Of a stretch of DNA of 64,000 bases, positions 20,850 through 33,883 are shown piece after piece (positions within the stretch are counted from its first letter, which is position 1; each line of letters begins with the position of its first letter). The translations under genes were made by a program, and so were the position numbers. Where the stretch lies: contig NC_052127.1 of assembly GCF_012273895.1 (NCBI RefSeq), positions 2,166,247-2,230,246 on the forward strand. The letters run 5' to 3'. The stretch comes from Zerene cesonia. Taxonomy: Eukaryota > Arthropoda > Insecta > Lepidoptera > Pieridae. The notes under the pieces are model-generated. The model was not told the DNA's origin. It saw only the letters and a program-made list of their open reading frames with translations, and did no database searches.

Positions 20850-21195
20850 TTTAGTACCAGTTGAAGGCGCTTGAGGCGATAGAGAGGTGTGGTAAGGTGG
20901 TTCATAAACGACGATGTTCTGGTAGGCAAAAGACTCGTAGACTCTTATTTATGGAGGATGGTTAATTCGTCTTTTTTATCGGATACACTTTGCAAAGTGT
21001 GTTGTAGGTTTGCACGATTTGATTCTGTCATCCCGATTCTTTCAACGGTTGTCCAGGTTCACAGATTCTAGGCACCGCTATACGTTACGCTAAACGCTTC
21101 TCTCCACATAAATTATGTATCTTCAAGCGTAGACTAAACAGGTACTTTCTTCATCACATCTTAGCTTACCCTCACTGAAGAACGTGGCTAAGGCC
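20850..21195 (+). pseudogene. LINE reverse-transcriptase C-terminal remnant
   Basis: Frames read LKALEAIERCG, then INDDVLVGKRLVDSYLWRMV, then IFKRRLNRYFLHH, in the order of the extreme C-terminus of Jockey/CR1-like non-LTR elements (RAxRLxxD...L..L.RRxxVxxLxxF...W..LP...FKxxxNxxL). The pieces lie in different frames with stops, so it is dead. Direction is plus. Family assignment is from recalled patterns, not a search. Confidence 0.6.
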
Positions 21196-21821
21196 ACCCT
21201 GGCCACCCTATTAAAAAGTAATGTTTTGCATAGATGGAAAAGTTATTTCACCAAATAATCATTACTTCAAAAACTGTATATATAAAGATTACTCTATATT
21301 TTCCCAAACGTACAATAATTTATAAGTTCAGTTTTCTAAACTTACATTCACACAATAATTGTTCTTAGGACATCGATGTGTATTGCGTTAATTCCCGTTT
21401 TATCTAATCAGTATCTTGCAAAAAGCCGATTGTTATCGTAAAACGACAATAACCTGCTATCTAAATCGTCTAAATGTTGAAGTAGCAAATGGCAAACTGT
21501 TTGCAAACATAACCGTTTTTATTTTTACAGAAAATAATGGAATTCCAGAGTTTGTAGACAACTCACGAAATGTTAGGGTAGATTCAGAATTCTTTCTTTT
21601 CGAGCAATGTTTTCGAAGATATAACGAGCAGAAGTTTGTATGTGGAAAAATTAAATAAATTAGTTTAACTGGAAATAGGAACAACGTTTTTGTTTAGTAT
21701 AAAGACTGACTGACTGTTTGTGTTTTAGCTAACATAATGTTTTGCTAAAGGAAGAAGGATCAAATCATGTTTCTTTATGATGTCTACCAGGCGGTGAGCT
21801 GGCATATTATGTATGTTTAAT

Positions 21822-22143
21822 CATCATAATCATCATCATCAGCCCATATATGTTCCCACTGCTGGGACACAGGCCTCCTATGAGGGTTCAGGCCATAATC
21901 CACCACGCTGGCCAAGTGCGGGTTGGCAGATGGCTGTCACATGTCGTCGAACTTTTGATTCTTGGACATGCCGGTTTCCTCACTATGTTTACCTTCACCG
22001 TTTTAAGCAGTGGTGATGTTATCCACATGTGCAGATAAATTGAAAAATCAAGTTATTTCCTGCACGCTCGCCTGGTCTCGAACCCCGACTTATCGATTTT
22101 GAAGTCCAAGGTTCTCACCACTGAGCCACCACTGCTCTCGCGA
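21822..22143 (-). mobile_element. Full-length tRNA-derived SINE with (CAT)n tail and 11-bp target duplication
   Basis: Read on the minus strand: AGCAGTGGTGGCTCAGTGGT, then GGGGTTCGAGACC (A and B boxes of a tRNA-like head), a body with GTGAGGAAACCGGCATGTCC and CACTTGGCCAGCGTGGTGGA, and a tail (ATGATG)n. GTATGTTTAAT flanks it at 21811-21821 and 22144-22154. Near twin of 57772-58077 in the opposite direction. Confidence 0.88.
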
Positions 22144-22154
22144 GTATGTTTAAT

Positions 22155-24737
22155 ACTCATCAGATTTTACTCAAGTAATAATAAATGTAGTATAATAAAT
22201 TCTAAAGTGTGTGTTTTCCTTATATCCCGAGATAATAGGATACGTTCGATGTGATCTTTTCCTCTGATAGATGAGAATTTAGAGCCAGGTAAACCACTTT
22301 AGTAATGTACGTTTTTATGTAATCTTTGTTATAATTGTATTGTAGTGTTGTCTGTGTTCACCAAACGGGCCTTTGGTAACTGGAACAGCATTACAAACGG
22401 ATTCTAGCCATAAAGCCTTTGTGCGGCCTCGCTCGATTCCCACGCCACTGCGGTGCGTTAAGCGTAACGCTCTTTTAGCGGAATGGATTAAAGATTTGTT
22501 TACACTTGTTTATAGATATAAAATAAATGTTGGTAAATACGAAAATTACGCTGTTTATTGGGCTGGATAAAGAAATGAAGAAATATAAGATGCGGAGTGA
22601 ATTCCGGCAAAAACTGATACTTTTACGCAGTTTAAGTATTTCTATAAATTGCAATATACTAATATGTTTTTGACAAAATTACTGTTTAAATTAGGGATAA
22701 AATATCTAAGAAGATGGTAATAAAGATCAATTAATCAAACAACAAAATAATACTGAAAACAAATGTAAGCACATAAATCCAAGTCGGTAATATAAAACTA
22801 AAATCTTAATCATAGATTGAACAAATCAAATCTAGATTTTATTGCTATCCTCAGAAACGACCAGCCAATCAATGTAAAGGGATCTCAAATAGCATCGCTT
22901 TGTGTGCAGTTTGGCATCGTTCGTATCCAAACAATTAAAATACGATCGCGGTTAATGCGTTCCCTGAATTGAATTACGGCGGGAAATGAAAAATATCTCG
23001 TCATTGCATTGTTGTGAACTCGAAATAAATGTCGCTCAAAGGAAGTGTCCTTAATGAGGATGGATTTAATTTTTGTTCACGAAATTGGAGATGACGCGCG
23101 AAGACGCCGCCCGCTTGAGTGGCTTTACGCTCTATTAATATTTTCCGTTAATCGTTTCAACAAAACGTGTGTGTTTGGAAAGCTTTTATTGTCGACACCT
23201 TTTGTTCGGCTTATGATGTTTATTGCTCGAAAGTGGAGGATATTGGAGGACTGATTTGGAGATATGATTGTGTTATTTCGCTGTATTCATCTTTCTCTCA
23301 TCATGTCTATTTTCTATTGGGAACACAGGGTCAAGCTTTTGGTCTCGTAGAAAAGTTTTGCATATACACACAAAACTTATAGACGAAAATAAAAAATTAT
23401 ATTGTGTCTTTATAATATAGTGTCTGTTAACAGTTTATCCCGGGGCTATTGAAATGCAGTCTTAGAATGCAATAAGGCATGGTGATAGAGTTTAAATAAA
23501 AATAAATACATAATTACACAGGTATCGTGTGTGTCGTCTCAGATGGCTTAGGAACTTGGGAGTGTAATCCAAACCGTATTGAGTTGCGAGTAGCGCCTGA
23601 TTGGCCCCCGTTTCTGATATTAGTCTATAATAGATATTCTTACATATACGAGTATTAAGAAAATTTTAAATTAAATATCCATTGTGGACATGTCAATTAA
23701 TTTAAGACAATGTTTAACAAACAATTGGTAATATGTTTCTTTAAATTATATTAAAAGTTAACATTTTAACTTCTTTCTTATCGTTTTATCGTTTAAACGT
23801 AAAGTTATGTATGGTTTATTAGAACGGTATAAAAAGGTGTACATATATTTATTTAAGGGTGACATATTTCAACCCAGCTAAATTGTCTGTGTCACATGTC
23901 TTTGTCCGGTAGAAAGGGGATTGATATCACTACATTCAAAGCAATATCTGATATTTCATATGTAAAAACTGTCTTTATTGTACTGGAAACGTAAATAATT
24001 TTAGCCTTACTTTTGTGTATATATTTTGCACGATAAATCAGCAACGATACAATATTTTAAATATGTTATTTTATGTCAATAACTAACATTATAAAATGAA
24101 TATACAACACAAAAAAATGTATTTTGAAATTTCCTCGGAATCCCAAATTACCCTCAATTGAGTCAATTCAATTCGAAGTTATTCCAGATTTAATATATGA
24201 CATTCATTAGCCCACTGGAGGTTGAGGTGAACGGACGTTAGATAATTATGCCTTGCAGCGTAGCACGCGATTATCTCGACATAATGTAAGTAGGAGGTAC
24301 TTTAATAATGGTTATAAATTTGTTCGCAATGCTTTAATTACTGTTTATGTCATGTTGGAGAGTTATTTATTATAGGCAAAAAGACACAAGCGGCCCGGGT
24401 TGTGGCATAGTTACCGAATTCATGGCGAGCCAAATCCCAGCAAGATATGTATTCATAATTGATATAATCAACACGAAATTATGAGAATTTAAAATTGAGG
24501 AAGCGATCACAAAAAGGATGCTATAATAATCGTTTGCAACCCGTTTTTCGTCAGGATGTTTAAAATTATTGAAACACTATAAAAATAATTAATTTAAGCA
24601 ATCATTATTTTATAATCACATAGCAAGAGTAAATTTGATATATTAATGACTGTTACGATAAAGTCGATAATTGTTTCTATGTCTAGTGTTCTTAAAGTCT
24701 CAACCATTCAAGAAAAAAAATAACGTCGCACGTTGAG
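22155..24737. other. Unannotated stretch
   Basis: No gene, RNA or clear repeat recognised. The ORFs at 22373, 23045 and 23167 overlap in different frames and lack splice or homology support. Confidence 0.4.
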
Positions 24738-24830
24738 TAAAATCGATCAGTGAAACAGACGTGAAATTAGCTCCAAGCCCTATATGGATAGGAACCGTTT
24801 TTAATCTTATTGCTATAGCTTCAGGAGCAT
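24738..24830 (+). mobile_element. SINE fragment related to 37099-37308
   Basis: AAAATCGATCAGTGAAACAGA is shared exactly with the SINE body near 37238. The tRNA-like head is absent and the surroundings diverge, so this is a short relic. Confidence 0.45.
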
Positions 24831-27800
24831 ATGCGCACTTGTACTAGAAAATGCTGTCAATATATACGCAGCACGATTGTCACTTTTAAAAATACGTTAA
24901 AAAACTAGCGCATTTATACAATTTTTACTTTGGAGTGAAGTCACTCGCAGTCATCGACAATGGGGCTGGATTGCTTTGGGAACCTCCCAAGTGCAATTAC
25001 AATCAATGGCTCGGGATTGTAGTTGCAGTTGGGAGTCTTTTTATTTGTGTATGATTTCGTTTGCATAATACGGATTGCTATAAATGTTCTAAGATTGGGT
25101 TCAAACCCAAAACTTAAACATTGTTTATTTCATTTGACTTCTTGTAGAAGCAGTTTCTACAGAGAAGAACCGGCAAGAAATATTGTATTTACGCCTTTGA
25201 AATCATGTAAATTTTGCATTTTAATTCTGCATGAGTAATATGTACGTAATTACGAGTATGATGCCAAAGAACTGTCCTGTGGTTCTTAAACGACGACATT
25301 TCATGGATTTTTTCATCTTCCATATATTAATTAATTAATACTATATAGTAGGCTGTCTGAACTAATACATTTTTATATATATTTTAAATTAAGCACTACT
25401 ACACTCTTTAATACGTTAATATGAGGAATTCTATACCAATGTATACTGTGTTTGGTGTCAAAGAAGTGTTTTAAAGTTGAATATTTTACACGAGAAATTT
25501 TAATATATCATGCAGAACTAGACATGAAATTTACATAAAGCAATATGTATGCAGAATCAAGTCTTTTATTTCCCTGGTTTTTAGGTTTAATTTGTGCAGG
25601 GTACGATGCTGTCGCTGCTCTTTAAAACATGTTATTGAATGGGCAAAAAACGTGAACGAACTTAAACATACTACCGTATAGCTACTATAACTACTGTTAA
25701 GCAGTAGTATATACGTTATACAAAAACATCGAATTATGTGAGAATATAGGCGGGTGATTTTTTATCAACAGCCAATTCGATTCGGCATACGAATTGCTGT
25801 TTAAGATCGTATTCCAATTAATTCGGCAATTTTGGCGCGTTTTTTTTTCCATCGAAATTGCATATAGAATATTGTTCTCGGAATCGTTTATGAATCGCAT
25901 ACGTAATTATTGTACGATACTGTTGTCGGGTGACACTTGCAAGTGTACGAAATTGGAAGCGATATGTATTTGCGAGCGATTTAAAAATCATTTGGTGGTC
26001 GTTTTGCACTAGGACGTGGTAAATGTCTGTGTAACGGTGTAGTAATAATGTTTAATGATCATGATCGAGTCATTGCTTTTTTTTATGAATTTTTACTCAA
26101 TGGTGTGGAAATAAAACAAACTTTTCTACCAAACATAATGAACGAGAAATTCCCAATTTACAACCAACACGACGCGAATTAACCCTCCAGACCAAATATA
26201 TCCCCATTTTAAATGTTCCAACTCGACCGTTTGAAGTTTTCATCTGATCATACATTAGTAAATATTGTAAAGGACCTTATCTTAAGTAGCTCGCGACTGT
26301 TGGATGTTTTGACTGAAGAAACAGCTTTTGATCCAAAACATGAATATAGATTTGTAACGGAGATAGAATTATGTTTGTTCCTACCTAGACATTTAGCATC
26401 ACATTATAATATATCAGGGCAAATGGACGATAAACTCTTTTGTTGTTATTTTTAGATAGCCAGCTCATTGATAATTGTCTCACTTTATACTAACGTCGGA
26501 AGAAAGATAATTACGTTATAATGGACACGATAAAATATTTATGTTGTACAATGTGCGCGTTGGTGGGTGGAATTTGCGAATTTAACATGGTTGTGAGGAC
26601 AGAAGCGGAGGCGGATAGATCTGACCAGGAGCATCGATTGGCGTACCGTCTCACTACTATTCGATTACAGACCTTATGTCCATTTCCTAGGGTTCAAATT
26701 TATTCAGTGCCAAAGGGAGTTAGGTCGTAAGGGTTTTGGTGGGGGTTGGGTTCCACGCGGCAGCCTGGAAGCCGCAGTGCCGCGCCGGACGCCGGCTACG
26801 ACGCACGTGTCAATGTAATTCATTTATTTAAAAACATGCGACCGTAGCGGTAGCTTTCGTTGACGTGTTTTATAAAAGGAGTTGTGGTGTTGTTTTGTAT
26901 GTGATGTGATAATGTGAGGAGTGTTTATGTAGGTATTGAATGGTTAATGTGTTTGTGGCTTATATTTCCACTTGTTTTGAGTGTTGAATGTGTCTTCCCG
27001 TGAGGTAAATTGTTTGTTTAATAATAAGGAAAACAATGGCCAGATAATGATGTTGCTTTATGGAGGATATTAGTTTATAACATTTTGGATTCAGTTAAGG
27101 AAATAAATTTTACAATTAGAACTTAGAGTAAGTAGACCTCTTATAAATATAATTATTTTCCTTATATCGTTTTTTTTAAATAGACCGAACAGTTAAGAAG
27201 TTAATTTGTGTATCACCACAAGTATATATATTTTTAAACGAAACGTGGGTGTTTCTTATAATGTATTAAATTTGGTACTGTGGTAATAATATTAAACATT
27301 TCTAAACAGACAGACACATAATACATCAGAAAGTATATGTGAACACGAGTTAGGACTTGCCTGAAGTATCGAATTATGTTTAAAGAAAACGCAGCACTTA
27401 TTTGCTTTTCAATAATGGCAAAAATGGCAAAAGTATTTTTTTTTTCTACCACTTATCATCGCATATTATATAAAACGACCTCTTATTAGTTCATCAATGA
27501 CACCAATCAATATATTTTTATTATACCCTCGCAATTCTTCAAAACATCGGCGAATATCCGCCGCACTAAGCGAAAAGTAAATAAAAATTAAACGGACCCT
27601 TTTTATTTCGCTTTTCCCTTCTCCCATTCAAACGATCCACCATAAAGCCAAATGTTGTGAACAATCTCATTTACTTCCAGCAAACATTTCTACTAATTTG
27701 CTTTCAACGAAAATCCTTTTATGGCAGACCGCTAGAACGTTGATTCACTTAAAGACCGCAGTCAAAATATTTCGAAAACATATGACTCTACAATAACAGA

Positions 27801-29044
27801 AGACGGATTGAGTACGTCTATCTTTGGGTTAAGTACAGAGCCTCTCCATTTGATTATTCATACTACTCGAAACCCAAACAGATCTATTCTAATTAATTGC
27901 TTACTTGACGAAGGATGGCCGGTTTATGACAGTTCGAAGAAACCAATCTCTTAGCGGATGATTACTTGATTAACTGTACAATTGTATTTCAACGATAATT
28001 ATATCTGAAGAACATTATTAACAGCCTAATTGTCTGTTACTCTCTTGCATTTTAATATAGGCTATTTTTTGTCTACATGTTCTGGAATTGTGGTTCGAAT
28101 TTCGTATGGGAGCTGCACAGGCGGCAGAATATTGCTCGTTCGAATTTCGAAATTGTTTCATTTCATTTTGTTTTTTTTTCTTTTTATGTTTATGGTATGA
28201 ACCTATTTGCCAGTAACATAATACAATATCATTGTTACTGATGTATGTTTTCCAAAACAAATACCAAAGGTCAGCCACTAAAGAGCCCTTAAGTAAAGGG
28301 TCAATACTAATCGTAATCCATAATACTAAATAGGGACATCGACCCTTTCTGGGTGAACGTATGTCGTGGTATCGCCGCTTCGTCAAGTTATTCTACTTCT
28401 TAAAGTTTGATATGTTATACAATATCATGGTTAGTAAATAAATATAACTTAAAAATTCCTAACCATTTTATAGCTTATTCCATAATTTATATCATTTTAA
28501 TTTCAAAAATTTTATATCTTAAACATAATATCATTTAAAAATGCCTTTTTAATGCGCCCTTTATATTTTAAAATTCCAATGTCGAAATAAAAGTCTTACA
28601 CAGAAAATATGCGAGGTGACGCGTGGCTGTATGAACGTAGTCCTTTGCCATTCTAAAACAAATATTCGAAGAATGATGTCTCTAGTCTCTGGCTGGTACT
28701 GACATTCTTTATTTTTAAATTTCCTTTTTTCAAAAAAGCTTAATTCTTATTGGCTTATTGAAATAATCTCGTGCGTTAGTTCAATTGGTAGGTACAGTTT
28801 ATGCGTTATATCAACTCGCTCCGCTAAATATAGACAATACGAGATTGCGTGCTAATAACCAGGTCATTACAATGCTCGGATCGAATGTGGAGCAATTATT
28901 TAGTGCATGTGTTTGTTTATGGCGCTGAGGTCGGCTTTTTGGCGGATGATTGAAATGTTAAGTGTGTTATTTCTAAGTATTGGGTTTATTTCTAAGTAAA
29001 GTGACGACTTGTCTATAGTTATGAAAGTTTTAAAATGTCATGTC
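24831..29044. other. Non-coding stretch with one GC-rich block
   Basis: No supported gene. The ORF at 26521-26730 is open for 69 codons but lacks a donor or recognisable family. 26750-26880 is clearly GC-richer and is listed as a possible promoter. The rest is AT-rich. Confidence 0.4.
26750..26900 (+). promoter_or_regulatory. Possible promoter: GC-rich block with E-box and TATAAAAGG
   Basis: CACGCGGCAGCCTGGAAGCC, CCGCGCCGGACGCCGGCTAC, then GCACGTGTC (E-box CACGTG) and, about 60 bp on, TATAAAAGG at 26871-26879. No initiator or downstream exon could be identified, so promoter function is a guess. Confidence 0.25.
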
Positions 29045-29142
29045 AGGATTTCATTGCAATCGGTTCAGTAGCTTTTGCGTGAAAGAGCAACAAACACACA
29101 CACACATCCTTACAAACTTTCGCATTTATAATATTAGTAGGA
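29045..29142 (-). mobile_element. Helitron-like element, 5' part only
   Basis: TTTCATTGCAATCGGTTCAG, TTTTGCGTGAAAGAGCAACA, a (CA)n run and TTTCGCATTTATAATATTAG. The CTAG/hairpin end is missing. Confidence 0.7.
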
Positions 29143-29666
29143 TTAGTAAGATAGGATAGTAGGATAGGATTTTAGGTCTTATTGATAACCTATCTGACAC
29201 ATTTTGACGATGTACATGAATAATTTGTCTTAATTCAGTTATCATCAATATATAACACATCCTTTTTTGTGAACTGTTGCGTACTTAACAATGTACATTC
29301 TAATAATTCCTATTATATTGGGTAAATGTGTACGAGTGACCATTCCCAGAACAAGATTTAACGCTTGATCTAGTAGATTCGAAACGTGAATACCTATTTG
29401 AATATAGGCTATGTATGCATTTTAGTCAACAAATTATTCCGATCATTTGAATACTTGTAGCTCGTGATAGCAATGCTATTCTCGATATTTAAGTTATATT
29501 TCTATTTTAATCTTATATAGCTGGTACTAAGAGGTAGTTATTTTGATATTGCAGTCCGAAATTGGGGTGATTATCAATATTAGAAAAATCAATTTAGGTC
29601 CCGAGCAAGCATTTGGACCGATTGGGAAAGGATATAAACGAAGTTATGTAATTATTTTGTAACTTA
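29143..29666. other. Unannotated stretch
   Basis: AT-rich, nothing recognised. Confidence 0.4.
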
Positions 29667-29866
29667 CTAGCTGCGCACTGCGGTTTCACCCGCGTAAGTC
29701 TGTATCCCGTTGGAATATCGGGATAAAAAGTTGCCTATATGTTAGTCCAGTTGTCCAGCTATCTGCGTACCAAATTTCATTGCGATTGTTTCAGTAGTTT
29801 TTGCGTGAAGGAGTAACAAATTCACACACATCCTTACAAACTTTCGCATTTATAATATTAGTAGGA
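29667..29866 (-). mobile_element. Non-autonomous Helitron-like element (TCCTACT..CTAGT family)
   Basis: CTAGCTGCGCACTGCGGTTTC through GTTGTCCAGCTATCTGCG to TTTCGCATTTATAATATTAG. Full length with point changes; the terminal hairpin is weakened by CCCCG to CACTG. Confidence 0.8.
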
Positions 29867-29935
29867 ATAGGATATCAAATATCGTCTCGATTCTAACAAT
29901 ATTTTTTTACACTATTAGTGGTATGCCGCGTGTAC

Positions 29936-30150
29936 TTTTTTTATGTCGTAGCGGGCAACGGAGCTGGCGGTTCGCATGTTGGTAAGCGATCACCACCGGC
30001 CATGAACATTTGCATAGGTTCGCAGCAAATGCGTCTCGTTTTAAGGGAAGAGGAAGTTATTGACGACGTCAATAAAGGAATATACTGGGAATGGTTTAGA
30101 AAAGAATACGGGTCTTCGGCTCTCCATCGAAGTTTGTAGGTATCTCTTCT
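29936..30150 (-). mobile_element. Poly-A-ended retroposon, partial
   Basis: TTTTTTTATGTCGTAGCGGG (reverse of the tail), GTAAGCGATCACCACCGGCC and ATGAACATTTGCATAGGTTC. Similarity fades after about 30050. Confidence 0.6.
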
Positions 30151-30482
30151 TAAAAAGTAGCCCGTATGAACCTGCATTGTAGGCTACAGCAGAGTCGAGT
30201 ATCTGCTAAATTACGGGACATTTTTAAATCTCTCGTAATCACATCTCAGCTTCACGGCGCGGCGCTAATTGTAGCGGTGGCTGACTTTTATTACTTGTCA
30301 TTAGGCGAATTTTGTTTGTTATTTTCTTCGCGGGTGAGATGGGCTGGCGGGAAATAATGTATTCTACTAAGTACAGGAATAAGAAGCGGAATTTATTAAG
30401 ACTAGTATATGCTTTTATATTAATTTGTAAAAGTTACTTTAGGGCTACTTACTTACTTAATTCTGTCTTTATTTATTGAATA

Positions 30483-30682
30483 CTAGCTGCGCCCCGCGGT
30501 TTCACCCGCGTAATTCTGTATCCCGTGGGAATATCGGTATAAATAGTTGCCTATGCGTTATTCCAGTTGTCCAGCTATCTACGTACCAAATTTCATAGTA
30601 ATCGGTTTAGTACTTTTTACGTGAAAGTGTAACAAACATACACACATCCTCACAAACTTTCGCATTTATAATATTAGTAGGA
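30483..30682 (-). mobile_element. Non-autonomous Helitron-like element (TCCTACT..CTAGT family)
   Basis: CTAGCTGCGCCCCGCGGTTTC to TTTCGCATTTATAATATTAGTAGGA, intact ends, A/T flanks. Close to the copy at 29667-29866, about 620 bp apart and in the same direction. Confidence 0.82.
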
Positions 30683-30799
30683 TTTTATCAATAAACGCAT
30701 CAAATAAATATCGAAAGTAAATAGAAAATACATTTCGATTCGGAACTTATATGGTTTAAAGGGCACCAGCATTTTTATGTATATTTTAATAGTATCAGC

Positions 30800-31160
30800 A
30801 GCCACCTTTTTTTTTTATATTAGATCAAGCAGACATTTGACCACAGGTCTACCTGATGGAAAGTAGAAGTGATCTAGGTGGTGACATGTCTGCTTGAGAG
30901 AAACCTATTCACTCTCGCCTTGAAAACATCCAGATTATAACTGTTCGGAAAAACGGCCGCCGGCAGAGAATTCCAATCTTTAGCAGTTCGAAAGTTCTTT
31001 AGTAATTCTAAACTAAATGAATTTGTGTGTGATAATAGATTTATACCGACAGTCGTTACAATAACAGCCGGGCGAGATTCACTTGCCGGGCTAATTATAA
31101 AGTTAAATAATGATTTGCGAAACCTATTCGTGAAACAGCAATCGTTCTTCATATCTCTTC
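30800..31160 (-). pseudogene. LINE reverse-transcriptase C-terminal remnant
   Basis: Minus-strand frame 31152-30874 ends with NFRTAKDWNSLPAAVFPNSY and NLDVFKARVNRFLSS, the C-terminal signature of Jockey/CR1-type non-LTR ORF2 (WNSLP...FK..VN.FL). 92 codons are open, without the catalytic core. The family signature is recalled, not searched. Confidence 0.65.
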
Positions 31161-31397
31161 GTTCAGTTAACTGGAAATTTTAGTTCGAGATTTTGGCTTC
31201 TTGCTATGTATGCTTGTTATAGTGTTTTAATATTGTATACTGTGCTAGTAATGAAAGCTGACGAGTTTGTTTGTTTAAACGCACTGAGGAACCACTGGAC
31301 TGTGGAGAGATTTGAAAAATTGTTTCACCGTTTGATATATTCGTGATCCCTGAATGTTGTAGGTTTTATATATAGTATGGTCGATGCCGGGGTGTAT

Positions 31398-31573
31398 CGC
31401 TAGTAAAAGATATAAAGCAAAGATAGAGATTTCGTTGTGTGTGTGTTTGTAACGTTTTCACGCAAAACCACTGGATCGGTTTTATACATCCTTTCATCAT
31501 TAGAAACCAACAACTTCACTGAGAGGCGTAGGCTATGTATATACAACGGGCGAAGCAGGGGCGAACAGTTAGT
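31398..31573 (+). mobile_element. Helitron-like remnant
   Basis: AAGATATAAAGCAAAGATAG, GTTTTCACGCAAAACCACTG and a terminal GGGCGAAGCAGGGGCGAACA followed by GTTAGT, which resembles a worn CTAGT end. Confidence 0.45.
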
Positions 31574-32374
31574 CGGTAAATAATAAGGCAAAATCAAAAT
31601 ATGTATTGAGTTAGATACCTTAACTCGAGACAGTCGTTTTTTGGTTGCGGTTATATTCTGAGAAATATCTCTAAAATTGAGCGTGTACCTATTACGAGAA
31701 TTAGGTTTTTTCGAGCAGGTTTTTCAATCCTTTCTGAAATCTTCTCGAATGTTGTAAAATAACAACCGACAACAGCAAATTAAGAAATTTTTAAAATTTC
31801 ATATTATACACGTGACTGCTTTATATTTTGTGCTATTATAATTATGACTTTGGACTACTTTATGCAATACTTTACAGGATTAAAACAATCCACCCTTTAA
31901 CTATGAGTTGAAATAGACTTACGAGCTTTTAATGGTTTTGTCAATGTCAAAACGGTTAAAGAAATTTTTATTCATTGAAATCGAAAAATTTCTTATCTAA
32001 AGTCATTGTTACATATAAATTTCCTCATTGCTACATATAAATTTCGTCAACGGTACGGGACGATGTAATAATGGAACTTTTAACTACATCGTATTGATAT
32101 TTAGATTTAATAGCGAATCACAATGAATATTATGTTCGATTGTTACTATGAATCATTCATCCATCGGTCGGTTATGTAAATGCAATCCGGGAGTCAGTCT
32201 TGGCACGGCGTTGAACTTGACGCTGTGAGGTTTATATACAGTTTATATGTACTAAGTTATTGTGTTTTTAATTTAGTCCCTTTGGTTTAATTTACGGATG
32301 TGCGTCTTTTGGTTTGCAGCCGTTTGCGTAAGACGGAAGAGGTTCTGAATGCGACTGTGTGTGTCTTAATCAGT
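31574..32374. other. Unannotated stretch
   Basis: Nothing recognised apart from AT-rich sequence. Confidence 0.4.
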
Positions 32375-32505
32375 TGTCCAGCTCCAGTCGCAGTCTCAGT
32401 CCACGTACCAAATTTTAATTGCAATCGGTTTAGTAGTTTTTGCTTGAAAGAGTAACAAATACGCACATCCTTACAAACTTTCGCATTTATAATATTAGTA
32501 GGATT
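32375..32505 (-). mobile_element. Helitron-like element, truncated at the hairpin end
   Basis: GTTGTCCAGCTCCAGTCGCA, TTTTAATTGCAATCGGTTTA and TTTCGCATTTATAATATTAG. The 151-codon minus-strand ORF at 32742-32287 runs across it and has no coding support. Confidence 0.65.
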
Positions 32506-32992
32506 ATTATAGGATTTAGTCAAAGCTCTGAAGTTCCACGTCGTATTGATTAACACATCGACACGAGTGAACCATACGAATACAAACAACCTTACGCCCA
32601 GGTGTCTGTTAAGGTCGAAAGTTCGTACCACATTGTACGCGCCTGTCCCCATAACCGGTGACTGGGAGTTGTGTTTGTGATCAATTACGGGAATGGATGA
32701 GGCTCGATTGAAAATTGTTAGTTTATATATAGAGATGGCCATAACGATTCATTCGTCTTCCTTATTCAGATTTCCAACCTTGTTTCCGTTGGTGACATAT
32801 TCGCGACTGGTTTTTGTTGATTTTTATTGAGGATCAGCTATCCGCACCGGCTTCGTGCAAGGTACATTCTTTTTCTATGAGAACCTCCCTTTTGTCGTAA
32901 CAAAAACGTTTAAAATAGCCGAATTGATCTAACCGTTCTCGAGTTATGCGCTTAACGATACATTTGGCGATTAATTTTTTTATACATATATA

Positions 32993-33166
32993 CTAGCTGA
33001 CCCGGCAAATGCTGTTCTGCTTTACGCTTATCATTTAGGGGTATGAAAAATAGCACAACATATACACACATAATATGCACACAAAATTCCATGAGAATCG
33101 GTCAAGCCGTTTCGAAGGAGTTCGGTTACTAAAATTGTGACACGAGAATTTTATATATAAGATAGA
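32993..33166 (-). mobile_element. Helitron-like element, CTAGCTGACCCGGCAAATG subfamily
   Basis: CTAGCTGACCCGGCAAATGC at the CTAG end, then GAGAATCGGTCAAGCCGTTTCG and TTTATATATAAGATAG. I recall this as a widespread insect repeat; the order of motifs parallels the other CTAG-ended elements. Confidence 0.65.
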
Positions 33167-33883
33167 GAAGTAGCTTGATCCCGCTTTACCCGGAATGATA
33201 AATAATTTGTATTTTACTTGGTACAGAATTGGTTTTTCTAATGAAATTATTAAAAATAATTTTTAATGTTAAAAAATTCTTAATTGTGTAATGAGAAGAT
33301 AGACTGTATTGATTGAATATTTATGTCGGATGCTGTAGTCCATCAAAGATTGCATTAATAGCGTTTGTGTTACAAATTAAAGTAAACAATCATTGAGTTT
33401 CGAGTTATTGACCGACATCGACACGGCGCGTCGGTTGATCGCGGTTGCCTTATTGCTTTATTAATAATGTTTTTTTTGAACAGTAATTTTAGATCAGTAT
33501 TATATGTTATATATACTTATAGGTATGTGAAAATACTTGTATTTCATACAAACAATTTTGAATAACTCTTTATGCATTGTCGTTAAATACGTAATATTAT
33601 ATTTAATTAAGTGCAGTTTTAATTAACGAGGAATTATCGTGTACAAAATAATGAGGGTTTCATTTTATAATGGTATATTGAAAGTATTTTAATTAATATA
33701 ATCATATTTTTTCATATGAAAAACTAAAAACAACTCCCAAAATGTTGTTATAATTATAGCGTGGGATTAGGTTCTAAGTATATTATTAATTAATCACACC
33801 TATACTTTGTTATTAGAAGTTTTAAGATTATTATCCATTTTTTATAAATAACCTTTAGCTGTAAATTAATAAAATGATATCTT
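33167..33883. other. Unannotated stretch
   Basis: AT-rich, nothing recognised. Confidence 0.4.

Noticed and set aside
26213..26455. 80-codon plus-strand ORF near 26.2 kb
   Set aside because: Composition is plausible, but no splice sites, homology or partner exons are visible.
28773..28850. tRNA-like TTAGTTCAATTGGTAGG
   Set aside because: Resembles a tRNA D-arm, but the anticodon and T-arm (GGTTCRANNCC) are absent.
32287..32742. 151-codon minus-strand ORF
   Set aside because: It crosses a Helitron-like fragment, has no recognisable domain or splice support, and its composition follows the repeat.
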